NCBI RefSeq assembly: GCF_900176415.1
Contig: NZ_FWXO01000007.1
Coordinates: 81,861-145,860, forward strand
DNA length: 64,000 nucleotides
Direction of reading: 5' to 3'
From: Cellulophaga tyrosinoxydans
Lineage (GTDB): Bacteria; Bacteroidota; Bacteroidia; Flavobacteriales; Flavobacteriaceae
The translations under genes were made by a program, and so were the position numbers. Below the pieces are notes generated by a model. That model had not been told where the DNA came from and made no database searches. It saw nothing but the letters and a program-made list of their open reading frames with translations. Shown one piece after another: positions 37,651 to 47,232 of this stretch (position 1 is the first letter of the stretch; each line of letters opens with the position of its first letter).

Positions 37651-38364
37651 TTAATTTGAGTATGTATTGTTAGGCAGTTTCAATAGCTTATTGTGTAAAG
37701 ATTTTAATTTCGGAGCAGGATAGCCGCAATTAAAGAGTATCACCAAAATTAGGTTAGACAGATTTACTCTTAAATAAGAATTCGTTTCGTACTTTCTAGC
37801 TGAAACAATGAGATTGTTTTTAACAATAGTGTACCTTATATTTTTCTTTTTCATTCTTTTAAACAACTCAAAGTCTTCCATAATTACTTGTGCTTCATTA
37901 AAGCCTCCTAAACTATGGAATACATCTTTTTTAATAAATAAACATTGATCCCCGCCGCCTGTAAAAATACCATCCTTTGCGGTAAATGAGGCGTTCACCC
38001 TAAGCATAAAACTTTGTTTATCAAATTGATAAGAAAAAAATCCTGCTTTATAATTATTAGTAATTGTATTTTCTATATCGGTAATAAATGTAGTGGGTGG
38101 TTTTACATCGGCATGTAAAAAGGCAAAAATAGTTCCGTTAGCAAGCTTGGCTGCTGCATTCATTTGGAACGCTCGTCCACTACCCTGACATTTTAGAATA
38201 TTGATTTTTGGATTGTTGTTAGCAAGTGACGTATTATCTGAATTTCTAGACGAAACTGCTATGAACACCTCAGCATTCTCATTTGCTATTAAACCCTCCA
38301 GATACGGAATAAGCCATTGAAGATTTTCTTTTTCGTTGTGTACTGGTATAATTATTGAAATCAT
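37651..38364 (-). CDS. Family 2 glycosyltransferase (TIGR04283-like)
   Basis: About 237 residues, GT-A fold, starting at ATG 38364 (MISIIIPVHNEKEN); an in-frame ATG lies 6 nt upstream. Features are the N-terminal SIIIPVHNE, the SSRNSDNT loop, FLHADVKPP (the DxD-like HAD site) and GGDQCLFIKKDVFHSLGGF. This pattern matches the TIGR04283 group, which carries the name arsenosugar biosynthesis glycosyltransferase. That name is only a family label; no ArsM or radical SAM partner is present here. It is followed 5 nt later by the VOC gene and is divergent from the DUF547 gene. Confidence 0.8.
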   Translation of the reverse strand: MISIIIPVHNEKENLQWLIPYLEGLIANENAEVFIAVSSRNSDNTSLANNNPKINILKCQGSGRAFQMNAAAKLANGTIFAFLHADVKPPTTFITDIENTITNNYKAGFFSYQFDKQSFMLRVNASFTAKDGIFTGGGDQCLFIKKDVFHSLGGFNEAQVIMEDFELFKRMKKKNIRYTIVKNNLIVSARKYETNSYLRVNLSNLILVILFNCGYPAPKLKSLHNKLLKLPNNTYSN

Positions 38365-38520
38365 ATACAATAGGTCTTTTTCATATAAGTCTGTATTACA
38401 TCTAATACAGCTAATTTACTCGCACTATTTACGTAGCTTTATCAGAAAGGGTTCAATTTTTTTTCGACCAAACCTTTGCATACTTATTTCCGTATGTATT
38501 AATACAATACTAAAAATAAA

Positions 38521-39312
38521 ATGAATACCATGAGCACCAGCAAGCTAACTATTATTTCATTACTAGCGCTTTTAATTTATTTCAATGGAAACACACAACA
38601 AGCAGCTAATGAGAAAACTAATTTTAACGCCCTTTCTGAACAATTTCTGAGAGACATTAAAAATAATAAAAACACAGAAGAATTTCAGCAAATACTATAC
38701 AATACAAGTATAGATGAGCTTGAAAAATCACTTATAACTGATGCTCAAAAACTCGCCTTTTGGATAAATGTATATAATGGGTATATTCAAGTTATTCTTT
38801 ATAAAAACCCAGATTTATATAAAGATAGAAGGGATTTTTTTAGTGAAAAACAACTACCTATCGCAGGTGAAATGGTATCGTTTGCTAAAATTGAACATGG
38901 GATCATTAGAAAATCGCAATGGCCATTAGGACTTGGTATGGTAAGAAAATGGTTCCCTAATAAATTTGAGCGCAGATTAAGAGTAGATGCGCGAGACTAT
39001 AGAATTCATTTTGCATTAAACTGTGGTGCAAAAGACTGCCCACCTGTGGCTATTTATGAAGCGGATCGGCTTAATGAACAATTAAACACAGGCACTAAAA
39101 ACTATCTAACAAAGACATCTACATACAACAAAACTGATAATACAGCAGAAGTAACTGCTTTATTCAACTGGTTTAGAGGAGATTTTGGATGTAAAAAAGG
39201 AGTAAAACAAATATTGGCTGATCAAGGAATAATACCATCTTCTAAAGGAATTACAATTCTTTACAAAAACTATGATTGGACCTTAGACTTAGATAACTGG
39301 ACTAATTTATAG
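38521..39312 (+). CDS. DUF547 exported protein
   Basis: A 263-residue protein with a signal-like start (LTIISLLALLIYFNG). It contains the DUF547 signature: LAFWINVYNGYIQ, the basic middle HGIIRKSQWPLG, and IHFALNCGAKDCPPVAIYEA. The family is often found with glycosyltransferases of the TIGR04283 group; here the GT2 gene is divergent, 156 nt away. Biochemical role unknown. A permease gene follows 56 nt downstream and is probably in the same transcript. Confidence 0.83.
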   Translation: MNTMSTSKLTIISLLALLIYFNGNTQQAANEKTNFNALSEQFLRDIKNNKNTEEFQQILYNTSIDELEKSLITDAQKLAFWINVYNGYIQVILYKNPDLYKDRRDFFSEKQLPIAGEMVSFAKIEHGIIRKSQWPLGLGMVRKWFPNKFERRLRVDARDYRIHFALNCGAKDCPPVAIYEADRLNEQLNTGTKNYLTKTSTYNKTDNTAEVTALFNWFRGDFGCKKGVKQILADQGIIPSSKGITILYKNYDWTLDLDNWTNL

Positions 39313-39368
39313 CTAACTTTACCCCACTATAATTAATAGTTAAATTATTTACTATACCACCGTAATTC

Positions 39369-41609
39369 ATGCATAAAATAGTTGCCTATAAAAAAACGAT
39401 TTTAATTGGGTTTATAGTTTTAGCTATCGGGTCTTGTTTTACACTTCCAAATCTAAAATTCTCTTTTGATTTTAGTCAATTTTTTCCAACTGGGGATGAA
39501 GATTTAATTTTCTACGAAGCCTTTATAAAGGATTTCTCTACAGATGATAACTTTCTGCTTATTGCTGTAGAAAATAAACCTACAGTTTTCAATAAAAGTT
39601 TTTTAACCAAGTTCAATACCTTAAGTGAGCAGTCTAAAAATCTGCCATATGTTAAACAATCAAATTCACTTACCAATTTATCGTATCCTTTAAAAACCTC
39701 CTTCGGTTACACTAAATTACCTGTACTACATTGGAATGATGAAAAACAGTATGATATAGACTGGAAAAAAATAAAAGAAGACGACCTTTTTATTAATTCT
39801 TTTATTGACAAAGATGGCAAATCGCTCGTATTGTTTTTAGAAACCGAAGACAATTTAAATTACCAACAGTCTATTGAATTATTAACTAAAACAAGAGCAT
39901 TACTAGAGCATAATGGCATAGAAGATTACCATTTAATGGGTAGATCATTTTTCTATGAAGCCTTAGTGAACATGCAAAAAAGAGAGCTAATTGTAACTTC
40001 AATCGTATCCTTATTTCTAGTATTAGTTATTCTCTTTATAGTGTATAAAAGACCCGCTATAGTTTTTATTACCCTAAGTTCCATTTTCATTGCACTGCTC
40101 ATATTCATGGGAGTTTTATCAGTTTTAGGAAAAGAATTAAGCATTCTCGCTGCCTTCTATCCTATTTTAATGTTGATTGTGGGAACATCCGATGTTATAC
40201 ATATTCTGGATAATTTTCTTGAAAAACTGAAATCAGGTACAGCTAAAAATATAGCCATAGTACAGTCTTTAAAAGAAGTAGGCCTATCAACACTATTAAC
40301 ATCAGTAACCACAGCAATTGGCTTTCTATCGCTTTTATTTTCCAAATTAGTAGGTATAAGAGATTTTGGAGTAAACTCAGCTTTAGGTGTGATTATCGCC
40401 TATATAACCGTTGTATTTTTTACCAGCTCTTTAGTTTTATTATTTAACCAAAAGAGTTTACTGCCTAAAAAAGGGCATTCTAAACTATGGAATACTACCT
40501 TATTACAAATTAACCAAATTACCATTGCTAAGCCTAAAAGTATCGTCGTAGTTTGTATTGTGTTTACCCTAACTTGTCTTGTTGGTTTAAGTAAGATAAA
40601 CACCAATTACACGTTTAAAACAAGCCTTCCGGATGACAGTAAAATTGCGAACGACTTTGATTTTTTTCAAAAAGAGTTTGCCGGATTTAGATCTATTGAG
40701 ATAGCCGTTACTGCAAAAGGAACTAATAAAATAAGTGATTTTAAAATTGCTAATGAAATAGAAAAAGTGGTTAATGAACTTAATCAAACTGCTAATGTTA
40801 AGAATGTACAATCGGTTAACATGATCTATAAGGCATTAAATAAAGCTAACAATTTGAACAAAGCTGATTTTTTTGAAATGCCTGAAACAGAAGAAAAATT
40901 CAATGTTTTTAAGAAAGATGCACAGCGTTATGCAAAAAAACAATTAAACCAATTTACAGATAGTTCTGAAACCAAATCAAGAATACTTTCAAAAGTACTA
41001 GATATTGGAACGGATAGTTTATTACAAACCTATGACAAGATAAACGGTTTCATTAAAACAAACACAGACACTACAATCGTTGATTTCAGAATTACTGGAA
41101 AAGGGATGTTGATGGATAAAAATGCGGTGTATATACAATCCAGTTTATTTCAAGGTTTACTAATGGGGTTAATACTTGTTGGTATCATAATGGCGCTTTT
41201 ATTTAAGAATGTAAAACTGGTGATTATTTCACTTATCCCTAATTTAGTGCCCCTACTTTTTGCTGGAGCAATTTTAGGGTTTTTAAAAATACCCCTAGAC
41301 GCTCCCGTATCTATTGTGTTCGCGATTGTTTTTGGGATAGCTGTTGATGATACCATTCACTTTCTTGGCAAATATAAAATTGCTATTTCAAAAGGGCTAT
41401 CAAAAGAGCAAGCATTGGAGATTACATTCTTAGAAACAGGTCGCGCTTTAATAATAACTACCCTATTGTTATTTTTTGGTTTTATGGTCATGCTATTTTC
41501 TATTCATAATCCAAGCTTAATTATTGGATTATTAATTAGTTCTACCCTAATAGCAGCACTGCTTTTAGATTTGTTCTTACTACCAGTTTTGATTCGAAAA
41601 TATATGTAG
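39369..41609 (+). CDS. RND/MMPL-family membrane transporter
   Basis: A 746-residue permease with about 12 helices: helix 1, a periplasmic loop of about 180 residues, five helices, then the same again. Helix 4 has the conserved Asp (LMLIVGTSDVIHILDNFLEK) and its counterpart in the second half AVDDTIHFLGKYK, both matching the sterol-sensing/MMPL proton relay. It belongs to the HpnN/MmpL-like branch rather than tripartite efflux pumps, as no membrane-fusion gene is adjacent. Lipid or hydrophobic-compound export is the usual role (family knowledge); the substrate is not determined. Confidence 0.87.
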   Translation: MHKIVAYKKTILIGFIVLAIGSCFTLPNLKFSFDFSQFFPTGDEDLIFYEAFIKDFSTDDNFLLIAVENKPTVFNKSFLTKFNTLSEQSKNLPYVKQSNSLTNLSYPLKTSFGYTKLPVLHWNDEKQYDIDWKKIKEDDLFINSFIDKDGKSLVLFLETEDNLNYQQSIELLTKTRALLEHNGIEDYHLMGRSFFYEALVNMQKRELIVTSIVSLFLVLVILFIVYKRPAIVFITLSSIFIALLIFMGVLSVLGKELSILAAFYPILMLIVGTSDVIHILDNFLEKLKSGTAKNIAIVQSLKEVGLSTLLTSVTTAIGFLSLLFSKLVGIRDFGVNSALGVIIAYITVVFFTSSLVLLFNQKSLLPKKGHSKLWNTTLLQINQITIAKPKSIVVVCIVFTLTCLVGLSKINTNYTFKTSLPDDSKIANDFDFFQKEFAGFRSIEIAVTAKGTNKISDFKIANEIEKVVNELNQTANVKNVQSVNMIYKALNKANNLNKADFFEMPETEEKFNVFKKDAQRYAKKQLNQFTDSSETKSRILSKVLDIGTDSLLQTYDKINGFIKTNTDTTIVDFRITGKGMLMDKNAVYIQSSLFQGLLMGLILVGIIMALLFKNVKLVIISLIPNLVPLLFAGAILGFLKIPLDAPVSIVFAIVFGIAVDDTIHFLGKYKIAISKGLSKEQALEITFLETGRALIITTLLLFFGFMVMLFSIHNPSLIIGLLISSTLIAALLLDLFLLPVLIRKYM

Positions 41610-41732
41610 CTTCAAAGTTGCTATAAAAATGGAGGTTCCATTATATCAACTTAAAAGGTAAGGAATTTCATTATCCACATTAAATAAAGCTTAAAAATTT
41701 AGTGGGTAATGATGATAGCACAATTACATGGT

Positions 41733-41861
41733 TTATTTATTTAAATACACGTTTAAATTACCTCGCTTTATTTCTTTATTTAATTCACTGTGTGCCTTAT
41801 AAATTTTAAAGGCAGAATAAATCATTATATAAAACCAAAATAGCAGAATAACATAATCCAT
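41733..41861 (-). CDS. Putative 42-residue membrane peptide
   Basis: An ATG-started frame of 42 codons with a hydrophobic N-terminus (MDYVILLFWFYIMIYSAF) and a charged tail with a helix-like KAHSELNKEIKRG. The pattern is that of a single-pass small membrane protein with a cytosolic charged tail. It lies downstream of the TonB-receptor terminator, so it would need its own promoter, and none fits the consensus exactly. It may be real or a chance frame. Confidence 0.35.
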   Translation of the reverse strand: MDYVILLFWFYIMIYSAFKIYKAHSELNKEIKRGNLNVYLNK

Positions 41862-41984
41862 AAGTAATTGATTTAAAGTTTTTTATAAATAGGATTTGCT
41901 TTGTGAAAATCCCCTTTCTATACTACTTACGACATTCCTTTTCAGCAGGTTTTACCCTTCAACTTATTTACCAAACGTTTTAAC

Positions 41985-42018
41985 TAAAAAAGCATCGCAA
42001 TAATATTATTGCGATGCT
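41985..42018 (-). terminator. Terminator of the TonB-receptor operon
   Basis: Bases 41991-42018 are a 28-bp perfect palindrome (arm AGCATCGCAATAAT). On the minus strand it is followed by a T run (the A run at 41985-41991 on the plus strand), so it should end the transcript that leaves the receptor gene. Confidence 0.85.
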
Positions 42019-42064
42019 CTCAACCTAAAAACAAAAAAACAACCACTTGCTTCTTTACTTTCTA

Positions 42065-44293
42065 CTAAAATGTATACGTTATAGTACCCTTTATAAAAAA
42101 TGGTGTTCCTGGTGTAAAATGTATTTCTTCCACAGAAGCATTTTCGCTTTGCAATCTTGAAGTTGTAGCAAATTGAGTTTCATTCCATTCTACATTGAAT
42201 AAATTCTCAACCGATAAGCCCAAGTTAAGAGCCTTTGACATTTGGTAATTTGCATTTAAATCGGCTACAAAATAACCTTTAGCTACTATGGAATTATCTT
42301 CATTGGCAGGTCTATCATCTAAATATCTATATTTAAAACCCCCATTAAATCTTCCTAAATTAAGAATGCTAATTCCTCCCGCTAATGTAAAATCTGGCGC
42401 TAGGGGAATATAATCTTGACCATCAGTTTCAGCAATACTTCTAGCATTGGTGATTGTTGCATCTGTATTTAAAAACAACCAATCATTTATTTGCCATCGT
42501 GCTCCTAGATCTACACCAAATCGTTTGGTTTCACCACTAGGCTCTACAATTCCGGCATCACCAACGTATACAAACTCCTGTTCTAAATATAAATACCACC
42601 CAGTAGCATTTAATAACAGTTTTGAAAAAGGCCGCCAAATTGTGCCCAAATCCACACCATAAGCAGCGGGTAAAATTTCTTGTGCGCTTTGCTGAATAAC
42701 AACACGGGTATCGTTCGAATGAAAACCCATTCCTGATTTTAGAAAAAACTGAAGGTCTTCATGTTGTCGGTATAAAAAATTTAGCTTTGGCGACACCACC
42801 GTTTTAGTTTCAGCTTTATTAGCATACGATTCCTGAAGCTTATCTACATAAATGAATTTAAAGTGATCAACGCGTACTCCTGGAATTATAGTCCATTTAC
42901 CAATAGTATAATCCAAACTTGCATAAGCAAATGAATTGCTCTCTTTAACATCGCCAAGTTGAATGGTATTAAGTGTTGTACGTCTGTTTAAGGTATGCGA
43001 TAGTTCTACATCATCCACAAAATCAGCTCGAATACCTACACCTGATTTAAGTAAAGCTTCAGAGCTACTAAAAGTAAACTTTTTGGTTATTTCTGAATTA
43101 AGGCCAAATATGTTTCTTTGTTCTTTTTGCTTAATTTGATCCCCATTTACAGGATCTTCCAGAAAAAAGGTGAAGTTAGAAAAGAGCTCAAAATTATAAT
43201 TGGAATAAAAAATATTCGATTTAATAAACGTGTTATCATCTATAATTTTTAGTGCCGATGCATTTATATTTGTTCTACTAGTTTGCCCTCCTTCGGTTGC
43301 ATCGATAGCTCCAAATCTGGTAATTGATCCATTATCAACTGCACGTTGTGGTATTTGTCCAGAAGCATCCCAAACACTTGTAAAATGCGATGCACTTATG
43401 GAAAACTTGCTGGCATCTTTTAACCAAGTAGTATATTTACCAAATAAATTTACTCTTGAGAAATTTTGAGGTGTCTCAAAAGGTCCGTCAAATTGTGTAA
43501 ACTCCGTGGCTACATAAGCCTTTTCAGTATCAGAATTTATAAAATTAAACATGCCTAAGGCTCTGTTCCAGCCAAAATCTCCAATTTCATAACGTAGCAA
43601 ACTACGATCTAGGCTTTCTTTGGTATAAAAATCTACATAAGCAGCAGTATTAAAATTGCCTTTATTTGCATAATAGGGTCCTTTACCAAAATCTAAAGTT
43701 TCAAGCGTTTCTGGAATTAAAAAATGGAGATCTGCATAGCCTTGTCCATGAGCGTGCGAAACCATATTTACAGGCATACCATCTACAGATATTGTTATAT
43801 CTGTTCCATGATCTATATCAAATCCGCGTAAAAATAGTTGCTCCGCTTTACCACCTCCTGCATGCTGCCCAATTAATAATCCCGGAACTTTCTGCAACAA
43901 TTCTTGTGATGATTTTACGGGAGAAGTTTTTAAATCTATAGCAGATACTACGCTCAATCCGTTTATTTTTGGACGAATTACCACCTCTTCTAATTGAAAC
44001 GACTGTTCTTTTAAAACATAGCTATTCGTTTTATAAAAATCATCAGTTTTCAAGATTATATTAAGCTTTTCATAACCCAAAGCACCTATTTTCAAGGTGT
44101 CATTCACGGAATTTTCTTCAATTTTAAATAATCCTACCTCGTTACTATGGGTATGCTTTCCTGAGTTTACATTGAAAATATACACCCCTTCAACAGGATT
44201 ATTTTTTTGATCTACTAGTTTACCTTTTACTTCTTGTGCTTTTAGGTTTACCTGCAACAGCAAGAACATAATAAGTATGCTACATCTTAACAT
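42065..44293 (-). CDS. TonB-dependent outer-membrane receptor
   Basis: A 742-residue receptor. A signal peptide (to NLKAQ) is followed by a CarboxypepD_reg-like domain (KGKLVDQKNNPVEGVYIFN) at residues 20-95. The plug domain carries ELLQKVPGLLIGQHAGGGKA and LRGFDIDHGTDITISVDGMP. A histidine-bearing segment, VSHAHGQGYADLHFLIPE, lies in the plug. The 22-strand barrel ends in the aromatic terminus FFIKGTITYTF. Ligand unknown; the His-rich loop hints at a metal or metal complex. It is the last gene of a TPR gene pair and lies downstream of two DUF4331 genes. Confidence 0.9.
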   Translation of the reverse strand: MLRCSILIMFLLLQVNLKAQEVKGKLVDQKNNPVEGVYIFNVNSGKHTHSNEVGLFKIEENSVNDTLKIGALGYEKLNIILKTDDFYKTNSYVLKEQSFQLEEVVIRPKINGLSVVSAIDLKTSPVKSSQELLQKVPGLLIGQHAGGGKAEQLFLRGFDIDHGTDITISVDGMPVNMVSHAHGQGYADLHFLIPETLETLDFGKGPYYANKGNFNTAAYVDFYTKESLDRSLLRYEIGDFGWNRALGMFNFINSDTEKAYVATEFTQFDGPFETPQNFSRVNLFGKYTTWLKDASKFSISASHFTSVWDASGQIPQRAVDNGSITRFGAIDATEGGQTSRTNINASALKIIDDNTFIKSNIFYSNYNFELFSNFTFFLEDPVNGDQIKQKEQRNIFGLNSEITKKFTFSSSEALLKSGVGIRADFVDDVELSHTLNRRTTLNTIQLGDVKESNSFAYASLDYTIGKWTIIPGVRVDHFKFIYVDKLQESYANKAETKTVVSPKLNFLYRQHEDLQFFLKSGMGFHSNDTRVVIQQSAQEILPAAYGVDLGTIWRPFSKLLLNATGWYLYLEQEFVYVGDAGIVEPSGETKRFGVDLGARWQINDWLFLNTDATITNARSIAETDGQDYIPLAPDFTLAGGISILNLGRFNGGFKYRYLDDRPANEDNSIVAKGYFVADLNANYQMSKALNLGLSVENLFNVEWNETQFATTSRLQSENASVEEIHFTPGTPFFIKGTITYTF

Positions 44294-44302
44294 AAAATAC
44301 GT

Positions 44303-45580
44303 TTAAAGAGATTCTATTTTACTTTTCATACTTGGACCTAACTCGTACAAAGCACCCATTAATTCTTGCTTTAAAGCATTAGACTTGGCTTTATAGCCAT
44401 TGGCCTTATATATTTCAGCAACATTTATTAATACGCCAGGCTCAAAGGTTTTACCTTCTACATATTTTTCTATAATAGTAAGTGCCTCTTTTTTGTTGTT
44501 AAGCTTAAAATAACTGTAAGCCAAAAAATTATACGATTCTGGTGTTGGTCTGTTTTCAACCTCTCTTTTGGCTAACTCTAAAGCTTTATCCAATTGCCCT
44601 GTTTCATTTAAGTAGAGGTCTATATTATAGGCATTATACATGTCGCCAAATTTAGGATTCTTGGTTCGTATGATATATTCGTCAAGATTAATACTTTGCT
44701 CTTTTTGGTTGCCCATAAACGACGCTATTTCTGCTTTTAGTAAATAATAGTCGGGAGAATGGTGATTTTTAGTAACCGAATCTAGAATTCGTAATGCTTC
44801 TTGTGGGTTATTCTCATATGAGAAAACAATCCATGCAATTCCCTTTTTAGCATAGGCATTCTGTTGATCTAATTCCAGCGACTTTAAATAAAAAGCATAC
44901 GACTCTTTAATTCTTCCAGCGTGTCCGTAATAGTCTGCTAAATTGGTATACGCCCATAATATTAAGGGTTTACTATATGTTTTTTCTGCTAGATTTTTAG
45001 CCTGCTCCATATAATTTATGGTGGAAGTTAAATCTCCTTTACAATCATTCCACTTTGCCGCCCGAATTAAAAAATCAAAGCTTGAGCCAGTTTTTATACT
45101 ATCTAAGTATGTTTTAGCAAGGTCATAATTACCTAACTCCATATGCACATCAAACAATAAACTTTGAGTTTCTTTTAAACCTGCTCCTATTTCCAATGCA
45201 GCTTCAGCTTGAACTAGAGCTTCTTTAAATCTATGTTGCGATATGTAGTTACGCGCTAAAGATCTTCTATAACCAGATCTTCCAATGGCAGCAATTTCTA
45301 CTGCTTTTTCTAGGGCTTGCTCAGATTTTTTCAGATAATCTATTTCTCCAGTTGCCTTAAAATACGCATCGTACTGGCTAGCAACTATACCAAAGCTTGT
45401 AAGTTGAATACTGTCTGGTTTTATTTTTGAATTCCATAAATCAAAATATTTTGATGTAGTTTTAGGCGCTACAGATTGTAAATATTGATCGTAATCTTCA
45501 CTATTGGTAATTTTATCATTAGTAGTTGTAGTACAGGACTGCAATAGTACAAATGTTAATATGGTGAATAAATATTTCAT
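44303..45580 (-). CDS. TPR-repeat lipoprotein
   Basis: A 425-residue protein with lipobox LLQSC at residue 16, then tetratricopeptide repeats over most of its length (YLKKSEQALEKAVEIAAIG, FKEALVQAEAALEIGAG, YAFYLKSLELDQQNAYAKKG, KEALTIIEKYVEGK). It should sit in the periplasm on a membrane and act as a protein-binding scaffold. The 9-nt gap to the TonB-receptor gene indicates co-transcription and suggests it works with the receptor. Confidence 0.85.
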   Translation of the reverse strand: MKYLFTILTFVLLQSCTTTTNDKITNSEDYDQYLQSVAPKTTSKYFDLWNSKIKPDSIQLTSFGIVASQYDAYFKATGEIDYLKKSEQALEKAVEIAAIGRSGYRRSLARNYISQHRFKEALVQAEAALEIGAGLKETQSLLFDVHMELGNYDLAKTYLDSIKTGSSFDFLIRAAKWNDCKGDLTSTINYMEQAKNLAEKTYSKPLILWAYTNLADYYGHAGRIKESYAFYLKSLELDQQNAYAKKGIAWIVFSYENNPQEALRILDSVTKNHHSPDYYLLKAEIASFMGNQKEQSINLDEYIIRTKNPKFGDMYNAYNIDLYLNETGQLDKALELAKREVENRPTPESYNFLAYSYFKLNNKKEALTIIEKYVEGKTFEPGVLINVAEIYKANGYKAKSNALKQELMGALYELGPSMKSKIESL

Positions 45581-45621
45581 GTTGTGGTAGTTTTATTTTT
45601 AGGTAAGCGTATTCTTTTAAA

Positions 45622-45647
45622 ATATGGGAGGGCATAAAACCCTCCCA
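45622..45647 (-). terminator. GC-rich hairpin after the DUF4331 pair
   Basis: An 8-bp stem TGGGAGGG/CCCTCCCA (45625-45632 and 45640-45647) with a 7-nt loop is followed on the minus strand by an AT-rich stretch with TTTT. It could terminate or attenuate transcription between the DUF4331 genes and the TPR gene. Confidence 0.6.
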
Positions 45648-45668
45648 ATTCTCCTCTTCATAACATCC

Positions 45669-46352
45669 TTATTCTGGATTAGCCAAATAAGGAAAGGTAG
45701 TTGTTGGATTGGCTGTAATACTAACACCATCCGATGTTAATCTTGGTAAATCTGCCATTCCGTCGCCATTGGTATCTTGTCCGCTAAATCTATTTCCTTC
45801 CATTCCACCAAAAAGTAGAATTAAAGAAACATCAATAACATCATCCTGAAGCATTCTTCCTGTTAAGGCTACTTCATCCCCGTCTGGTACTAAAATTCTT
45901 CCATCCATATCGGCATCTGTTCCTGGATTAAAATAAGTGGTTGGTAAATTAGGAGCTACATCTAAAACATCAGCAGCTAAGTATCCGGTTAATTGAGCAG
46001 CTGTTAGTCCCAAAATATTATTTTCATAATTTACTGCTGCTGGATCTGCTCCTAAGATGTTAGCATATACATCATGATACGCTTCCAATCTAGCTTCAAA
46101 ACTTGCTTGAAAAGCAGCAGCCATATTAGATGGCAAAGTGATGTTTTGCATGTCTTTTGTCGCGTTATCAGCACTTAAAACAGTGTTTATTCCTGGTCTT
46201 CCCATATGATCTACTTGCGCATATGTACCAGAAAAATCGGCGTTCATATCGGGCATCATAGTCGTATCATTATCATCGTCATTATTGCATGAAGCAAAGA
46301 ATGATATTGCCACTAGATAAGAAAATGCATATATTAAATTTGATAGTTTCAT
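45669..46352 (-). CDS. DUF4331 family lipoprotein, C-terminal-half type
   Basis: A 227-residue lipoprotein (lipobox FASC followed by Asn/Asp run). It matches the distal part of DUF4331: HMGRPGINTVL, LTAAQLTGYLAADVLDV, and the diagnostic GRMLQDDVIDVSLILLFGG. The N-terminal part of the family is missing and is found in the next gene upstream, so what is normally one protein is divided here. Function of the family is not known. Confidence 0.72.
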   Translation of the reverse strand: MKLSNLIYAFSYLVAISFFASCNNDDDNDTTMMPDMNADFSGTYAQVDHMGRPGINTVLSADNATKDMQNITLPSNMAAAFQASFEARLEAYHDVYANILGADPAAVNYENNILGLTAAQLTGYLAADVLDVAPNLPTTYFNPGTDADMDGRILVPDGDEVALTGRMLQDDVIDVSLILLFGGMEGNRFSGQDTNGDGMADLPRLTSDGVSITANPTTTFPYLANPE

Positions 46353-46378
46353 ATTTTTAAATTTTTAGATTATTGTTT

Positions 46379-47059
46379 TTATTGTTTTTTGTTTGATGTT
46401 ACCCAAGTTTTATAAACATCAAGACCTAATGCATTTTTAGCGGTTGGTGTACCCAGCATGCTATTTGGTATTTCAATAGCGATAGACATTGTGTTGGCAC
46501 CATCAAAAGTATCAACAGCATCTTCTGGCGTTTTAAAACCCAATGGAGCATTTCCGCTGATTACTTCGTTAAACTGAAAAAAATCAAAGAAAAAAGCATC
46601 TTGTCTAGGACCAGCAAACAACTTTACGCCATCAGTAGTAGTGGTAACTTTAGCTGTTGTTCCTGAAATTTCAACACTTCCTAGTGGCGCATCTACCCAA
46701 ACTTGACTATTTAATCCTTTTTGAGATGGATTTATTGGACCAAAAAAGTACATTATACCATCTCTTGGTATGGCTTGTATTACTTTATCTTCAATTAAAT
46801 CACCATCCAAATCAATATTAATTTCTGTTAGTACATTCTCATCAAATGTTCCATAGGCCAAATCTGGCAATACGCTAGATTGTAAATCCACTATAAATAC
46901 CGTATTATCTGAACCAGTGGTAGGTTCGAAAGCATAGAAATCGGCAATATCTGCTGAAGTTCCCATAGATCCTGGCGCATCAATATGATCCGCTGCTACT
47001 AATACAATGCCAGTTACAGCAAGTAGTGCAAGCCCTAAATAAATTTTTGTTTTTTTCAT
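46379..47059 (-). CDS. DUF4331 family exported protein, N-terminal-half type
   Basis: A 226-residue exported protein (signal to VLVAA). It shows the beginning of DUF4331: ADHIDAPGSMGTSADIADFY, the strand TVFIVDLQSSVLPD, EINIDLDGDLIEDKVIQAI, and the later DGANTMSIAIEIPNSML. It ends where the GRP..D.V block would start; that block is in the following gene, 26 nt downstream. It is the first gene of the TonB-receptor/TPR/DUF4331 cluster. Confidence 0.75.
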   Translation of the reverse strand: MKKTKIYLGLALLAVTGIVLVAADHIDAPGSMGTSADIADFYAFEPTTGSDNTVFIVDLQSSVLPDLAYGTFDENVLTEINIDLDGDLIEDKVIQAIPRDGIMYFFGPINPSQKGLNSQVWVDAPLGSVEISGTTAKVTTTTDGVKLFAGPRQDAFFFDFFQFNEVISGNAPLGFKTPEDAVDTFDGANTMSIAIEIPNSMLGTPTAKNALGLDVYKTWVTSNKKQ

Positions 47060-47232
47060 GTTGTCAATTATTAGATTATTAATTCAGCAACACTTACGAG
47101 AGAATTTATTTAGGGTTTGTTTTTAAATGTTAAAATTATGTTAAGCTAATTTTATACTTCTTATTATTATGTGTAAGAATCCATTATACTTAAGACTTTT
47201 GTATTAATTTCGCGCTTTAAAATAACTAGTAA

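Larger units (their letters stand above)
41610..42064. other. 455-bp intergenic region with imperfect hairpin and sORF
   Basis: The gap between the MMPL and TonB-receptor genes (convergent) holds three things. An imperfect hairpin spans 41668-41712 (core ATTATCCAC with GTGGGTAAT), without a following T run. A 42-codon frame lies on the minus strand at 41733-41861. A strong minus-strand terminator occupies 41985-42018. I see nothing else, and no tRNA-like structure. Confidence 0.6.

Noticed and set aside
41991..42018. Operator palindrome
   Set aside because: The palindrome sits between two convergent gene ends and is followed by a T run on the minus strand, so termination explains it better.
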